Of a stretch of DNA of 64,000 nucleotides, positions 55,008 through 63,804 are shown one piece after another; the first letter of the stretch is position 1, and the number at the start of each line of letters is the position of its first letter. Origin of the DNA: an uncultured Pelagibacteraceae bacterium (GTDB lineage: Bacteria > Pseudomonadota > Alphaproteobacteria > Pelagibacterales > Pelagibacteraceae); NCBI GenBank assembly GCA_902595285.1, contig CACJPL010000004.1, forward strand, positions 1-64,000, read 5' to 3'. Under the pieces are notes generated by a model, which was not told the DNA's origin, did no database searches, and saw only the letters and a list, made by a program, of their open reading frames with translations. Made by a program: the position numbers and the translations under genes.

Positions 55008-56663
55008 GTGTCAAAAAACATAAGTAATTTATCTGGAAGAATTGGCTTAAAAGATAATTTATTTAAGCAAATTTCAGAAAATACACTAAGCGAAAAACCG
55101 CAGGATATTAAAGAAATTGCTAGAAAACATAACCTTGGAGTTTCAACACTTCATGGAGCTGAGTCTTTTTATGAATTTTTAAGACCATCTCATAGAGAAA
55201 AGAAAGCTTTTGTTTGTAACGGTAGTGCATGCATGTGTGCTGGAACACAAGAAAAATTAAAAGATACTTTAAAAGAAAAACTTGGTGAGGATAAAGTTGG
55301 AGAAATGTTTTGCTTAGGACATTGTTATGAAAACCATGCATTTCATTATGATGGAGAGAATTATGCTGGTAAGGATATAGAAAAAATTGATCAAATAATT
55401 AAAGGTGAGGAAATTAAGCAAGAAAAATTTTTCTCAAAAAGTTTTGCTACAACAAGTTTCTTAATGGATGATAAACTCTCATCAACTAACCAGTTTAAAG
55501 ATCAATTAAATAAATTTTTAAAATCTGATAAAAAAGAAATTATTAAATCACTTTTAGATTCTAATTTAACAGGTAGAGGTGGTGCAGGATTTCCAACAGG
55601 AATGAAATGGGATTTTTGTAGTAAAGCAAAGGGGGATAAAAAATATGTAATCTGTAATGCAGATGAAGGTGACTCTGGTGCTTTTTCAGATAGATATTTA
55701 TTAGAAGATCAGCCTCTAAAAGTTATTTTTGGAATGGTAATGTGTGGCTTTGTAATTGGAAGCGATGAGGGAGTTTTATATATTCGAGGCGAATATCCAA
55801 AATCTATTGAAGCCATCAATGGAAGTATAAATGAACTTAAAAAGTTAGGTCTTCTGGGTGAAAATATTTTAGGAACTGATTTTTCATTCGATCTAGGAAT
55901 TTGCATTGGACAAGGTGCATATATTTGTGGAGAAGAAACAGCTTTAATTGCTTCTATTGAAGGAAGACGAGCAGAAGTTGATGTTAGACCACCCTTTCCT
56001 GTTACAGAGGGATTATATAAAAAACCAACTGTTGTAAACAATGTTGAAACTTTAGCGGCTGCTACAGGAATTTTAATAAATGGTTCTGAAAAATTTTCAT
56101 CTATAGGAAATAAAAAATCTGCAGGCACAAAATTAGTTTGTCTGGATAGTTTCTTTAATAACCCAGGTGTTTATGAAATTGATATGGGGACACCAATGAA
56201 AAAAATATTTAATGAAATTGGTGGAGGATATAAAGAACCATTAAAAGCTTTTCAAATTGGAGGACCACTCGGTGGTGTGGTTCCATTAAGTGAAATAGAA
56301 AATTTGAATTTAGATTTCCAAGAGTTTACTGCAAAAGGATTTATGCTAGGTCATGCTAGTGTGGTGAGTATTCCTAAGGATTTTTCTATGGCCGAATACA
56401 TTCATCATCTGTTTGAGTTCTCTGCAGAAGAATCATGTGGAAAATGTTTCCCTGGAAGATTGGGATCTTACAGAGGTAAAGAAATGTTTGACCAAGCTAA
56501 AAAGAAAACTGCTAAAATACCTTTGAAATTGCTTGAAGAATTGCTTGTTACAATGAAAAAAGGTTGTTTATGTGCTTTATGCGGAGCTATTCCCACTCCT
56601 ATTCAAAACATCCTAAAGTACTTTGGGGATGAAATGAAAAATGATATGGTTAAAGATAATTAA
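55008..56663 (+). CDS. fdsB: NAD-dependent formate dehydrogenase, fused FdsG-FdsB subunit
   Basis: Residues about 1-150 are a NuoE/FdsG thioredoxin-like 2Fe-2S domain (CNGSACMCAGTQ and MFCLGHCYE give Cx4C and Cx3C ligands). Residues about 185-545 are NuoF/FdsB with the FMN and NADH site (LTGRGGAGFPTGMKW, CNADEGDSGAFSDR, GAYICGEETALIASIEG). It passes electrons from the alpha subunit to NAD. The 4Fe-4S N3 site is unusual: CGKCFPG has Gly483 where the third Cys is expected, while the C-terminal CLCALCG (520-526) carries extra cysteines. The start is GTG. Confidence 0.93.
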   Translation: MSKNISNLSGRIGLKDNLFKQISENTLSEKPQDIKEIARKHNLGVSTLHGAESFYEFLRPSHREKKAFVCNGSACMCAGTQEKLKDTLKEKLGEDKVGEMFCLGHCYENHAFHYDGENYAGKDIEKIDQIIKGEEIKQEKFFSKSFATTSFLMDDKLSSTNQFKDQLNKFLKSDKKEIIKSLLDSNLTGRGGAGFPTGMKWDFCSKAKGDKKYVICNADEGDSGAFSDRYLLEDQPLKVIFGMVMCGFVIGSDEGVLYIRGEYPKSIEAINGSINELKKLGLLGENILGTDFSFDLGICIGQGAYICGEETALIASIEGRRAEVDVRPPFPVTEGLYKKPTVVNNVETLAAATGILINGSEKFSSIGNKKSAGTKLVCLDSFFNNPGVYEIDMGTPMKKIFNEIGGGYKEPLKAFQIGGPLGGVVPLSEIENLNLDFQEFTAKGFMLGHASVVSIPKDFSMAEYIHHLFEFSAEESCGKCFPGRLGSYRGKEMFDQAKKKTAKIPLKLLEELLVTMKKGCLCALCGAIPTPIQNILKYFGDEMKNDMVKDN

Positions 56664-59431
56664 TGAGTTCTGAGAAAAGAAAAATTGCTTATATTGATGG
56701 AAAACCGTATGAAATCGGACCAAATCACTCGTCTATTTTAAAATTTGTAAAAAGCTATGTAGGTGAAAAAAAAGTTCCTACTTTATGTGATGATCCAAAT
56801 TTAGCGCCTTACGGAGCTTGTAGAGTTTGTTCCGTAGAAGTTGCTTTAGAAAAAGATGGTCCTACAAGAGTAGTTGCATCTTGCCATACTCCAGTTGCAG
56901 AAAATCAACATATATTTACATCAAATGAATCCTTAAAAGATTTAAGAAAAAATATTGTTGAATTAGTATTAACAGATCATCCAATGGAATGTGATACTTG
57001 CGAAGTAAACAATAATTGTGAACTTCAAACCGTTGCTAATGACTTAGGTGTTTCTGATCACAGATACAATAATCCAAAACAACATAAAGGAATTCCAAGA
57101 GATATATCTCATGATTATATGAGAATGAATTTAGATAATTGTATTAATTGTGGAAGATGTGTCAGAGCTTGTGATGAAATTCAGGGTTCATTCGTTTTAA
57201 CAATGAGCGGAAGAGGATTTGAGTCAAGAATAACAACTGATAACGATATGATGTTTGGAGATAGTTCGTGTGTTTCTTGTGGAGCTTGTGCTCATACTTG
57301 TCCAACAGATGCTATTTCTGATGTTTTTCAATCAAAGTCTGCTGCAGTAGACAAAAAAGTTAGAACAACATGTTCGTACTGTGGTGTTGGTTGTAATTTA
57401 GAGGCTTCAATTAAAGATGATAAGGTTTTGGCTATTGATACACCTAAACAAACAGAAGTTAATGCTGGACATACATGTATTAAAGGAAGATATGCATTTA
57501 GTTTTTATGATCATCCAGACAGATTAAAAACACCATTAATAAAAAGAAATGGAAAATTTGAGGAAGCTTCTTGGGACGAAGCTTATGATTTTATCAAAAA
57601 GGAAATGAATAGAATTACAAAAGAAAATGGTCCAGATGCTTTTGCTGGAATTTCCTCAGCAAGATGTACAAATGAAGAAAATTATGTCTTCCAAAAAATG
57701 ATTAGAGCTGCAGTGGGAACTAACAGCGTAGATTGTTGTGCAAGAATTTGTCATTCACCAACAGCGTGGGGAATGCAACAAACTTTTGGAACAGGAGCAG
57801 CAACTAACTCTACAGAAGATATTTATCATGCCGACTTATTTTTAGTTATTGGAGCTAATCCAACTAATGCTCATCCTGTTACTGGTGCAAAAATAAAACA
57901 ACAAGTCATGAAAGGTAAAAAATTAATTGTGCTTGATCCAGTCACAACTGAACTAGCAAAACTTGCTGATTACCACATTAAACTAAGACCTGGAACTAAC
58001 GTTGCAGTTCTAAATATGATGTTACATTTTATTATTAAATCAAAACTTCATAATGCAGATTTTATTAGAGATAGAACTGAAGGATTTGATAATTTCTTAA
58101 AAGAAATTGAAAGACAAGATGTAGACCAACTAGCAAAAGTTGCTGGCGTAGATAAACAATTAGTCAAAGAAGCTGCCATTGCTTATGCAACTGCAAGAAA
58201 TTCAATGGAGTTCCATGGTTTAGGAGTTACCGAACACGAACAAGGATCTAAAACTGTAATGTTAATTGCAGATCTAGCAATGATTACCGGAAACATTGGA
58301 CGAAAAGGTGTTGGAGTTAATCCTTTGAGAGGTCAAAACAATGTTCAAGGTGCAGCAGATATGGGATGTCAACCACACCAAGGTGCTGGATATTTTCCTG
58401 TGGCTGATGAAAAGCATCAAGAATTCTATACAGAAAAATATGGAGTAACTCATCCAACTAAGCCAGGATTAAAAATTCCTCAAATGTTTGAAGCTGCAAT
58501 AGATAAAGAGCTAAAAGGTTTATGGATTATCGGAGAAGATATAGTTCAAACTGACCCTAATAGCGCTCATGTTATAGAGGCTATGAACTCATTAGAGCTT
58601 CTAGTTGTTCAAGAAATATTTATGAGTGAAACGGCAAAATTAGCGACTGTTGTTCTACCAGGCACAACTTTCCTGGAAAAGGATGGAACTTTTACAAATA
58701 CTGAGAGAAGAATTCAAAGAGTAAACAGAGCTGTGCCTCCTCTACCAGGCACTAAACCTGATGGATTAATTGTAACTGAGATGATGCAGAAATTAGGTTT
58801 TGATCAACCAACTTATGACGCTGATCAAGTTCTAGAAGAAATTGCTGATATAGTTCCTTTCTTTAAAGGGGTTACAAGAGAAAGACTTGGAAAGTTTGGA
58901 TTACAATGGCCAGTTCAAGAAGATGGAACTGATACTAAAATTTTACATACTGAAACTTTTAAATTAGGCAAAGGTAGACTTAAAAACTTTGATTGGAAAG
59001 AGTCATCAGAAATTGAAGCTAACAAAAAAAATTATCCTTTAATTTTAACAACAAGTAGAGTTTTGCAACATTACAACGCAGCAACAATGACTAGAAGAAC
59101 AAAAAATATAAATATTGTTGATGAAGATGTTTTATTAATTCATCCTAAAGATGCTGAGTACAGAGATCTAAATACTGGTGATATTGGAAGACTTTATTCA
59201 GGTAGAGGTGAAGTTGCTTTAAAAGTAGAGGTGACAGATAAAGTTAAAGAAGGAATAGTGTTTACTACATTCCATTTTCCAGAACATATGGTTAATATGG
59301 TTACAGGTCATGGTAAAGATGAAGAAACAATGTGTGCAGAATACAAGGTATCTTCTGTTGAAGTACAAAAAATCTCAAATCAATTTAAAACAGAAGTCAA
59401 ACCAAAAGAAAATCAAGCTGAAGTTAATTAA
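56663..59431 (+). CDS. fdsA: NAD-dependent formate dehydrogenase alpha subunit
   Basis: This 922-residue Mo-bis-MGD enzyme oxidises formate to CO2. In order it has an N-terminal 2Fe-2S domain (CDDPNLAPYGACRVCSVEV), a His-Cys cluster (DHPMECDTCEVNNNCEL), two 4Fe-4S ferredoxin motifs (NCINCGRCVRACDE and SCVSCGACAHTCPTDA), then the catalytic domain beginning TCSYCGVGCNL. The active-site residue is a cysteine, C363 in CARICHSP, followed by H364, so it is not a selenoenzyme. The usual small FdsD subunit is not encoded nearby. It starts with TAATG overlap. Confidence 0.96.
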   Translation: MSSEKRKIAYIDGKPYEIGPNHSSILKFVKSYVGEKKVPTLCDDPNLAPYGACRVCSVEVALEKDGPTRVVASCHTPVAENQHIFTSNESLKDLRKNIVELVLTDHPMECDTCEVNNNCELQTVANDLGVSDHRYNNPKQHKGIPRDISHDYMRMNLDNCINCGRCVRACDEIQGSFVLTMSGRGFESRITTDNDMMFGDSSCVSCGACAHTCPTDAISDVFQSKSAAVDKKVRTTCSYCGVGCNLEASIKDDKVLAIDTPKQTEVNAGHTCIKGRYAFSFYDHPDRLKTPLIKRNGKFEEASWDEAYDFIKKEMNRITKENGPDAFAGISSARCTNEENYVFQKMIRAAVGTNSVDCCARICHSPTAWGMQQTFGTGAATNSTEDIYHADLFLVIGANPTNAHPVTGAKIKQQVMKGKKLIVLDPVTTELAKLADYHIKLRPGTNVAVLNMMLHFIIKSKLHNADFIRDRTEGFDNFLKEIERQDVDQLAKVAGVDKQLVKEAAIAYATARNSMEFHGLGVTEHEQGSKTVMLIADLAMITGNIGRKGVGVNPLRGQNNVQGAADMGCQPHQGAGYFPVADEKHQEFYTEKYGVTHPTKPGLKIPQMFEAAIDKELKGLWIIGEDIVQTDPNSAHVIEAMNSLELLVVQEIFMSETAKLATVVLPGTTFLEKDGTFTNTERRIQRVNRAVPPLPGTKPDGLIVTEMMQKLGFDQPTYDADQVLEEIADIVPFFKGVTRERLGKFGLQWPVQEDGTDTKILHTETFKLGKGRLKNFDWKESSEIEANKKNYPLILTTSRVLQHYNAATMTRRTKNINIVDEDVLLIHPKDAEYRDLNTGDIGRLYSGRGEVALKVEVTDKVKEGIVFTTFHFPEHMVNMVTGHGKDEETMCAEYKVSSVEVQKISNQFKTEVKPKENQAEVN

Positions 59432-59436
59432 TTAAA

Positions 59437-60882
59437 ATGACCATTGGTTGGCATTTTGATAATACATATTCAAAGTTATCAAATACTTTTAAAGAAAATA
59501 TTAAACCAACTCCTGTTCATGATCCTGAATTAGTAATTTTAAATGAGGAACTAGCGTCTACTTTAAATTTAGATTTTTCAAAAACAGACAAAAAAAAATT
59601 AGCAGAAATATTCTCAGGAAATTCTATACCAGAGAAAACTAATACTATTGCTCAAGCATATGCGGGTCATCAATTTGGACACTTTACTATGTTAGGAGAT
59701 GGTAGAGCAGTTTTATTGGGTGAGCATTTAGTTAACAATGATAGTCGTTTTGACATTCAGTTTAAAGGTTCAGGAAGAACTTCTTTTTCTAGAGGTGGTG
59801 ATGGAAGAGCTGCACTTGGACCTATGCTCAGAGAATATATTATAAGTGAAGCAATACATTCATTAAATATTCCAACTACTAGAAGTCTTGCTGTAGTTAA
59901 AACAGGAGAAAAAGTTGTAAGAGAAAATCTTTTACAGGGTGCTATATTAACAAGAGTTGCATCAAGTCATCTTCGAGTTGGAACATTTCAGTATATTGCT
60001 GCAACTCAAAACACTGAAAATTTAAATACTTTAGTCGACTACACAGTTAACAGGCATTATCCAGAAATTAAAACATCAAACTCAAAAGCATTAGACTTGT
60101 TAAATCTCGTAATGGAAAAGCAATGCCAACTAGTAATTAACTGGATGCGTGTTGGATTTATTCATGGGGTTATGAATACTGATAACATGGCAATCTCAGG
60201 GGAAACCATCGATTATGGTCCTTGTGCATTTATGGATCATTATGATCCAAAAACTGTATTTAGCTCAATCGATAAATTTGGAAGATATGCCTTTTCTAAT
60301 CAACCACCAATTACAAAGTGGAATTTAGCAAGATTTGCTGAATGTTTGATCCCTCTAATTGATAAAGATGAGAATACCGCAATTAAATTAGCAACAGATT
60401 TAATAGATAATTTCCAAAATATTTATGAAGATAAATGGTTAAATATGATGAGAGATAAGCTTGGTCTATTTGGTGAGGATAAAGATGATAAAAAATTAAT
60501 TAATGATTTGTTTAATTGGATGGAAAAAAATAAAGCAGATTACACAAATACTTTTTGTAATCTAATGGATATCAATTCTTATGAAATTTACAAAAATGAT
60601 GATTTTATCAATTGGAAAAATGAATGGAAAAAAAGATCTGAGTTAAATAATTCAACTAAGGGAAAACAAAACAAACTTATGAAATCAAATAATCCAATTG
60701 TAATTCCTAGAAATCATAAAGTAGAGGAAGCTTTAGCTGAAGGATATAAAGGAAGTTTAGATAAAATGAAAAAATTATTAGCTATTTTAAAAAATCCTTA
60801 TGACAATCAGAATAATATTGAGGAATATCAATTACCTGCTCCATCAAGCAATGAAAAATATCAAACTTTTTGTGGAACTTAA
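59437..60882 (+). CDS. selO: SelO/YdiU family protein adenylyltransferase
   Basis: SelO is a pseudokinase-fold enzyme that AMPylates proteins and takes part in the oxidative stress response. Motifs include QAYAGHQFGHFTMLGDGRAV, FKGSGRTSFSRGGDGRAAL, and NTDNMAISGETIDYGPCAFMD with metal-binding Asn and Asp. The C-terminus ends YQTFCGT, the conserved redox-cysteine tail (Sec in some animals). At 481 residues it matches E. coli YdiU. It follows fdsA by 5 bp and ends 1 bp from a convergent gene. Confidence 0.95.
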   Translation: MTIGWHFDNTYSKLSNTFKENIKPTPVHDPELVILNEELASTLNLDFSKTDKKKLAEIFSGNSIPEKTNTIAQAYAGHQFGHFTMLGDGRAVLLGEHLVNNDSRFDIQFKGSGRTSFSRGGDGRAALGPMLREYIISEAIHSLNIPTTRSLAVVKTGEKVVRENLLQGAILTRVASSHLRVGTFQYIAATQNTENLNTLVDYTVNRHYPEIKTSNSKALDLLNLVMEKQCQLVINWMRVGFIHGVMNTDNMAISGETIDYGPCAFMDHYDPKTVFSSIDKFGRYAFSNQPPITKWNLARFAECLIPLIDKDENTAIKLATDLIDNFQNIYEDKWLNMMRDKLGLFGEDKDDKKLINDLFNWMEKNKADYTNTFCNLMDINSYEIYKNDDFINWKNEWKKRSELNNSTKGKQNKLMKSNNPIVIPRNHKVEEALAEGYKGSLDKMKKLLAILKNPYDNQNNIEEYQLPAPSSNEKYQTFCGT

Positions 60883-60883
60883 A

Positions 60884-61987
60884 TTATAGAACGTAGGGCT
60901 CTGGCCTAGCAGTTTTACCTAAAACTCTCTCAACTGCAAAATCACTTATATCAATTGTTTGGTATGATCCTGTTGTAATTAATTCAGTTAAGGCTCTACC
61001 AATACCAGGCGCCTGCATTAATCCTCGGCCTGTAAATCCAGAAGCCATGTAAACATTTTCATATTTTGGATGCTTACCAACGACTGCATTGTTATCTAAT
61101 CTATTGCAATCATAGTAACCTGCCCATCCACCAGTTAACTTGAGTTCTTCAAAAGCAGGTATTCTTTTAGCAAGAGCTGGCCAAACTAATTCCTCAAAAT
61201 CATTCCAGGCTGGTTCCAAATCATCTGCATCAAATACAGAAATAGGTGATCCTGCTAAATATTCCCCACCCTCTGGTCTCCAATAAACACCCGTTGTTAA
61301 GTCTCCACTTAGTGGCATCTCTTTAATATATGTTGGGCATTTAACTCTAAAAACGGTATGCTTTTGAGGAACAACAGGAATATCTTCTAGCAATTCTTTT
61401 GTCCAGCAACCAGCTGCAGAAACAATTGTTTTAGCATTTATTTCAGAAATACTTTTTACTTCACCTTTAATAAATTCTGCCCCAAGCTCTATTGCTTTAC
61501 TTTTAAGAGCGCTGTGAAACATAAATGGATCAATCCATCCTTCACTATGATTGTCCGTATAAGTTGCAGTCTCTATACCTTCACTATTAACATAAGGGAA
61601 TACTTTTGATAATTCCGATCCTTTAATATTTTTTGTTCCTGCATCACATTCTTTATGATTTTCTAATGCTCTGTATTGTTCTTCAGCATGTTCAGGGCCA
61701 AACATTAAAAGATATCCATTAGTTACCATGCTCGCTGTTGGATTAGGATTTTTTTCTGTTTTTAATAATTCTGGTATTTTAAAAATAAATTCTCTTGCAA
61801 ATTTTCCTAATAAAATATTTTCTTTTTGAAAAAATTGTCTTCTAAAACCACCCAGAGATAATGGGAATGAAGCTGTTTTATAAGTAGGATCTCTTTCAAT
61901 AACTTTTACTTTTCTGCCTTCTTTGGATAAAAAATAAGCGGTTGCCGCCCCTATTATTCCACCACCAACTACTACAACATCATCCAT
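60884..61987 (-). CDS. DAO-type FAD-dependent amino acid/amine oxidoreductase
   Basis: The ADP-binding fold VVVVGGGIIGAATAYFLSKEG lies at the N-terminus, followed by the D-amino-acid oxidase/sarcosine-oxidase (DAO) pattern with SHSEGWIDP-like NHSEGWIDPFMFHSAL, AAGCWTKELL, GGWAGYYDCNRLDN and the C-terminal FAD segment ASGFTGRGLMQAPGIGRAL. It probably oxidises a secondary amine or N-methyl amino acid; exact substrate unknown. An upstream ATG at 62041 would add 18 residues and overlap tspO; the ATG at 61987 places the FAD motif at the usual distance, so I chose it. Confidence 0.87.
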   Translation of the reverse strand: MDDVVVVGGGIIGAATAYFLSKEGRKVKVIERDPTYKTASFPLSLGGFRRQFFQKENILLGKFAREFIFKIPELLKTEKNPNPTASMVTNGYLLMFGPEHAEEQYRALENHKECDAGTKNIKGSELSKVFPYVNSEGIETATYTDNHSEGWIDPFMFHSALKSKAIELGAEFIKGEVKSISEINAKTIVSAAGCWTKELLEDIPVVPQKHTVFRVKCPTYIKEMPLSGDLTTGVYWRPEGGEYLAGSPISVFDADDLEPAWNDFEELVWPALAKRIPAFEELKLTGGWAGYYDCNRLDNNAVVGKHPKYENVYMASGFTGRGLMQAPGIGRALTELITTGSYQTIDISDFAVERVLGKTARPEPYVL

Positions 61988-61989
61988 AT

Positions 61990-62472
61990 CTAATTTAACA
62001 TAATTAAGCTTGTATTCAGAATTAGTGCAAAGCTGCACCAAAGTAAATATGGAATCATTAAGTAGGCACTCAACATCTTGACGCGTTTAAACCTCAAAAT
62101 AAGATTAATTATCAATGCTATTAATATTATTAATACTAAAAGGGCCAAGACCATATTATGAAAAACAAAAAAAACTACACTCCAAGTTGTATTGAATACT
62201 AAATGAATAAAATAAATGTAAACAGTATTCATATCTCTATTTTTTGTATGCCAATAAAGCCATATTGAAATTGTCATTAATGTATACAAGGTGGTCCAAA
62301 CAGGTCCGAATATCCAATCTGGTGGATTAAATGATGGTTTATTTAGTAATGAGTACCATGGCTCTTTAAATGTAATGGTCGCTAAACCACCAATCAATGA
62401 AGCAAAGAATGTAATAGTAAGAAACAATATAAATGTTAAAAATTTATTTTTAAACATGCTAAATATATACAT
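61990..62472 (-). CDS. tspO: TspO/MBR tryptophan-rich sensory membrane protein
   Basis: This 160-residue, five-span protein carries the TspO signature WYSLLNKPSFNPPDWIFGPV (39-58) and later WSVVFFVFHN. Bacterial TspO binds porphyrins and modulates pigment or stress responses to oxygen and light; it was first found in Rhodobacter. An internal ATG at 62457 gives MFKNKF and is an equally good start. Only 8 bp separate it from the divergent SDR gene. The oxidase gene follows 2 bp downstream (using its revised start). Confidence 0.92.
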   Translation of the reverse strand: MYIFSMFKNKFLTFILFLTITFFASLIGGLATITFKEPWYSLLNKPSFNPPDWIFGPVWTTLYTLMTISIWLYWHTKNRDMNTVYIYFIHLVFNTTWSVVFFVFHNMVLALLVLIILIALIINLILRFKRVKMLSAYLMIPYLLWCSFALILNTSLIMLN

Positions 62473-62480
62473 AACAAAAA

Positions 62481-63239
62481 ATGAGTAAAAAAACTATTTG
62501 GATTACTGGCGGTAGTACTGGTATTGGAAAAGCTTTAGCAATTAAATTTGCAAGTAAGGGATGGAACGTTGCTATATCTGCAAGAAGAGCTGAATTACTA
62601 AATGAGCTTTCAAATTCTTATGAAAATATTTCAGGTTTTGCTTTAGATGTAACAGATAAGGAAAAATGCAAAGAAGTGTTTAATGAAATTAAAAACAAAT
62701 ATGAAAATATTGATATTTGTTTTTTTTCAACTGGAACATGGGATCCCAAAAAAGAAAAAGATATAGATGTCGAACAAATGGAAGATGTCTTTAAAGTAAA
62801 TTTTTTTGGAACTGTAAATAGCATCAAAGCAGTTGAAAAATACTTTAGAGATAAAAAAAACGGTATAATTACTATTGTTTCTTCAATTGCAGGATATAGG
62901 GGGTTACCTAATTCAACTGGATATGGACCATCTAAATCTGCATTAAATAACTTAGCTGAAAGTTTGTACTTTGATTTTAAAAGGTACAACGTACGTGTTT
63001 GTTTAGTATCTCCTGGATTTATTAAAACACCAATGACAGATAAAAATGATTTTAAAATGCCTTTTTTAAAAACTCCTGAGTATGCTGCAGATCAAATTTA
63101 TGAAGGTTTAGTTAACAAAAATATATTTGAAATACATTTTCCAAAATCGCTTACAATTACATTAAAACTATTGAGTTTTTTACCGAGTAAAATTTATTTT
63201 GGTTTAGTTGGAAAACTAACGAAATATCAAAAAAAATAG
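62481..63239 (+). CDS. Short-chain dehydrogenase/reductase
   Basis: This classical SDR of 252 residues has the cofactor loop TGGSTGIGKA (9-18), catalytic S135, Y148 and K152 (TGYGPSKSAL), and SPGFIKTPMTDKNDF. The tail (residues 225-245) is hydrophobic, suggesting membrane association. In other alphaproteobacteria a similar SDR lies with DUF3833 and Cfa-like genes in singlet-oxygen or membrane-lipid clusters; here DUF3833 is convergent and directly abutting. Substrate unknown. Confidence 0.87.
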   Translation: MSKKTIWITGGSTGIGKALAIKFASKGWNVAISARRAELLNELSNSYENISGFALDVTDKEKCKEVFNEIKNKYENIDICFFSTGTWDPKKEKDIDVEQMEDVFKVNFFGTVNSIKAVEKYFRDKKNGIITIVSSIAGYRGLPNSTGYGPSKSALNNLAESLYFDFKRYNVRVCLVSPGFIKTPMTDKNDFKMPFLKTPEYAADQIYEGLVNKNIFEIHFPKSLTITLKLLSFLPSKIYFGLVGKLTKYQKK

Positions 63240-63788
63240 TTAATCTTTTACAAACACAACTGTCAATTCAGCTACTCTAAAACCAAATTTAGTCATTGTT
63301 GCTCTGTTAATTGCAACTCTATCATCTTGTTTAAAAATCCAATCGTCAAAAGTTATTTTTAATTCTTTTCCTTTTACCGGAACTAATAAAACATATTCAA
63401 ATTTAAAGGCTGGTCCATAAGAATAACCTTTTGCTTTGCCAACAACATCACCTGCTGTACCTTCATAATTGTGTTTATCAATTTTGTTTATTGTCCATTC
63501 TCGGTCTTGAACTTCCCCATCATCCCAATTAAATTTTTCTTTAAGAACCAACTGCTTTCCATCCCAGGTTCCATTTAAATCTGCAGAAAATTGTCTTGTA
63601 ACTTTTCCTGACCTATTTTGTAAAACACCCCAAGCCTTTACATTTCCAGATAAATATTCCTCAATGATTAATCTTGGTTCTTTATTTTTAAAATCTTCTG
63701 GTTTCATGGCGCTATTATTTGAGCAATTTGTAATTAAGAATAATAAAATTATCAACGAAATTGGCTTAATAATTTTTAATTGTCGCAT
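63240..63788 (-). CDS. DUF3833 lipoprotein
   Basis: The N-terminal signal ends with a lipobox LITNC, so the mature protein is lipid-anchored at the Cys. The body matches DUF3833: GNVKAWGVLQNRSGKVTRQFSADLNGTWDGKQLVLKE, EWTINKIDKHNYEGTAGDVVGKAKG and VAELTVVFVKD. It has a beta-rich, lipocalin-like look, but the function is unknown. An ATG at 63800 overlaps its own GGAG; the ATG at 63788 lies properly behind GGAGAT (63798-63793), so it is preferred. It is downstream of the Cfa-like gene. Confidence 0.88.
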   Translation of the reverse strand: MRQLKIIKPISLIILLFLITNCSNNSAMKPEDFKNKEPRLIIEEYLSGNVKAWGVLQNRSGKVTRQFSADLNGTWDGKQLVLKEKFNWDDGEVQDREWTINKIDKHNYEGTAGDVVGKAKGYSYGPAFKFEYVLLVPVKGKELKITFDDWIFKQDDRVAINRATMTKFGFRVAELTVVFVKD

Positions 63789-63804
63789 AAATATCTCCAT
63801 TATT

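Noticed and set aside
55120..55341. Minus-strand open frame inside fdsB, and many similar antisense frames across the window
   Set aside because: They mirror well-supported genes in other frames, show low-complexity Phe/Leu/Ser-rich sequence and have no domains or ribosome-binding sites.
57734..57757. Possible selenocysteine site in FdsA
   Set aside because: The active-site codon at 57749-57751 is TGT (Cys), the frame has no in-frame TGA, so it is a cysteine enzyme.
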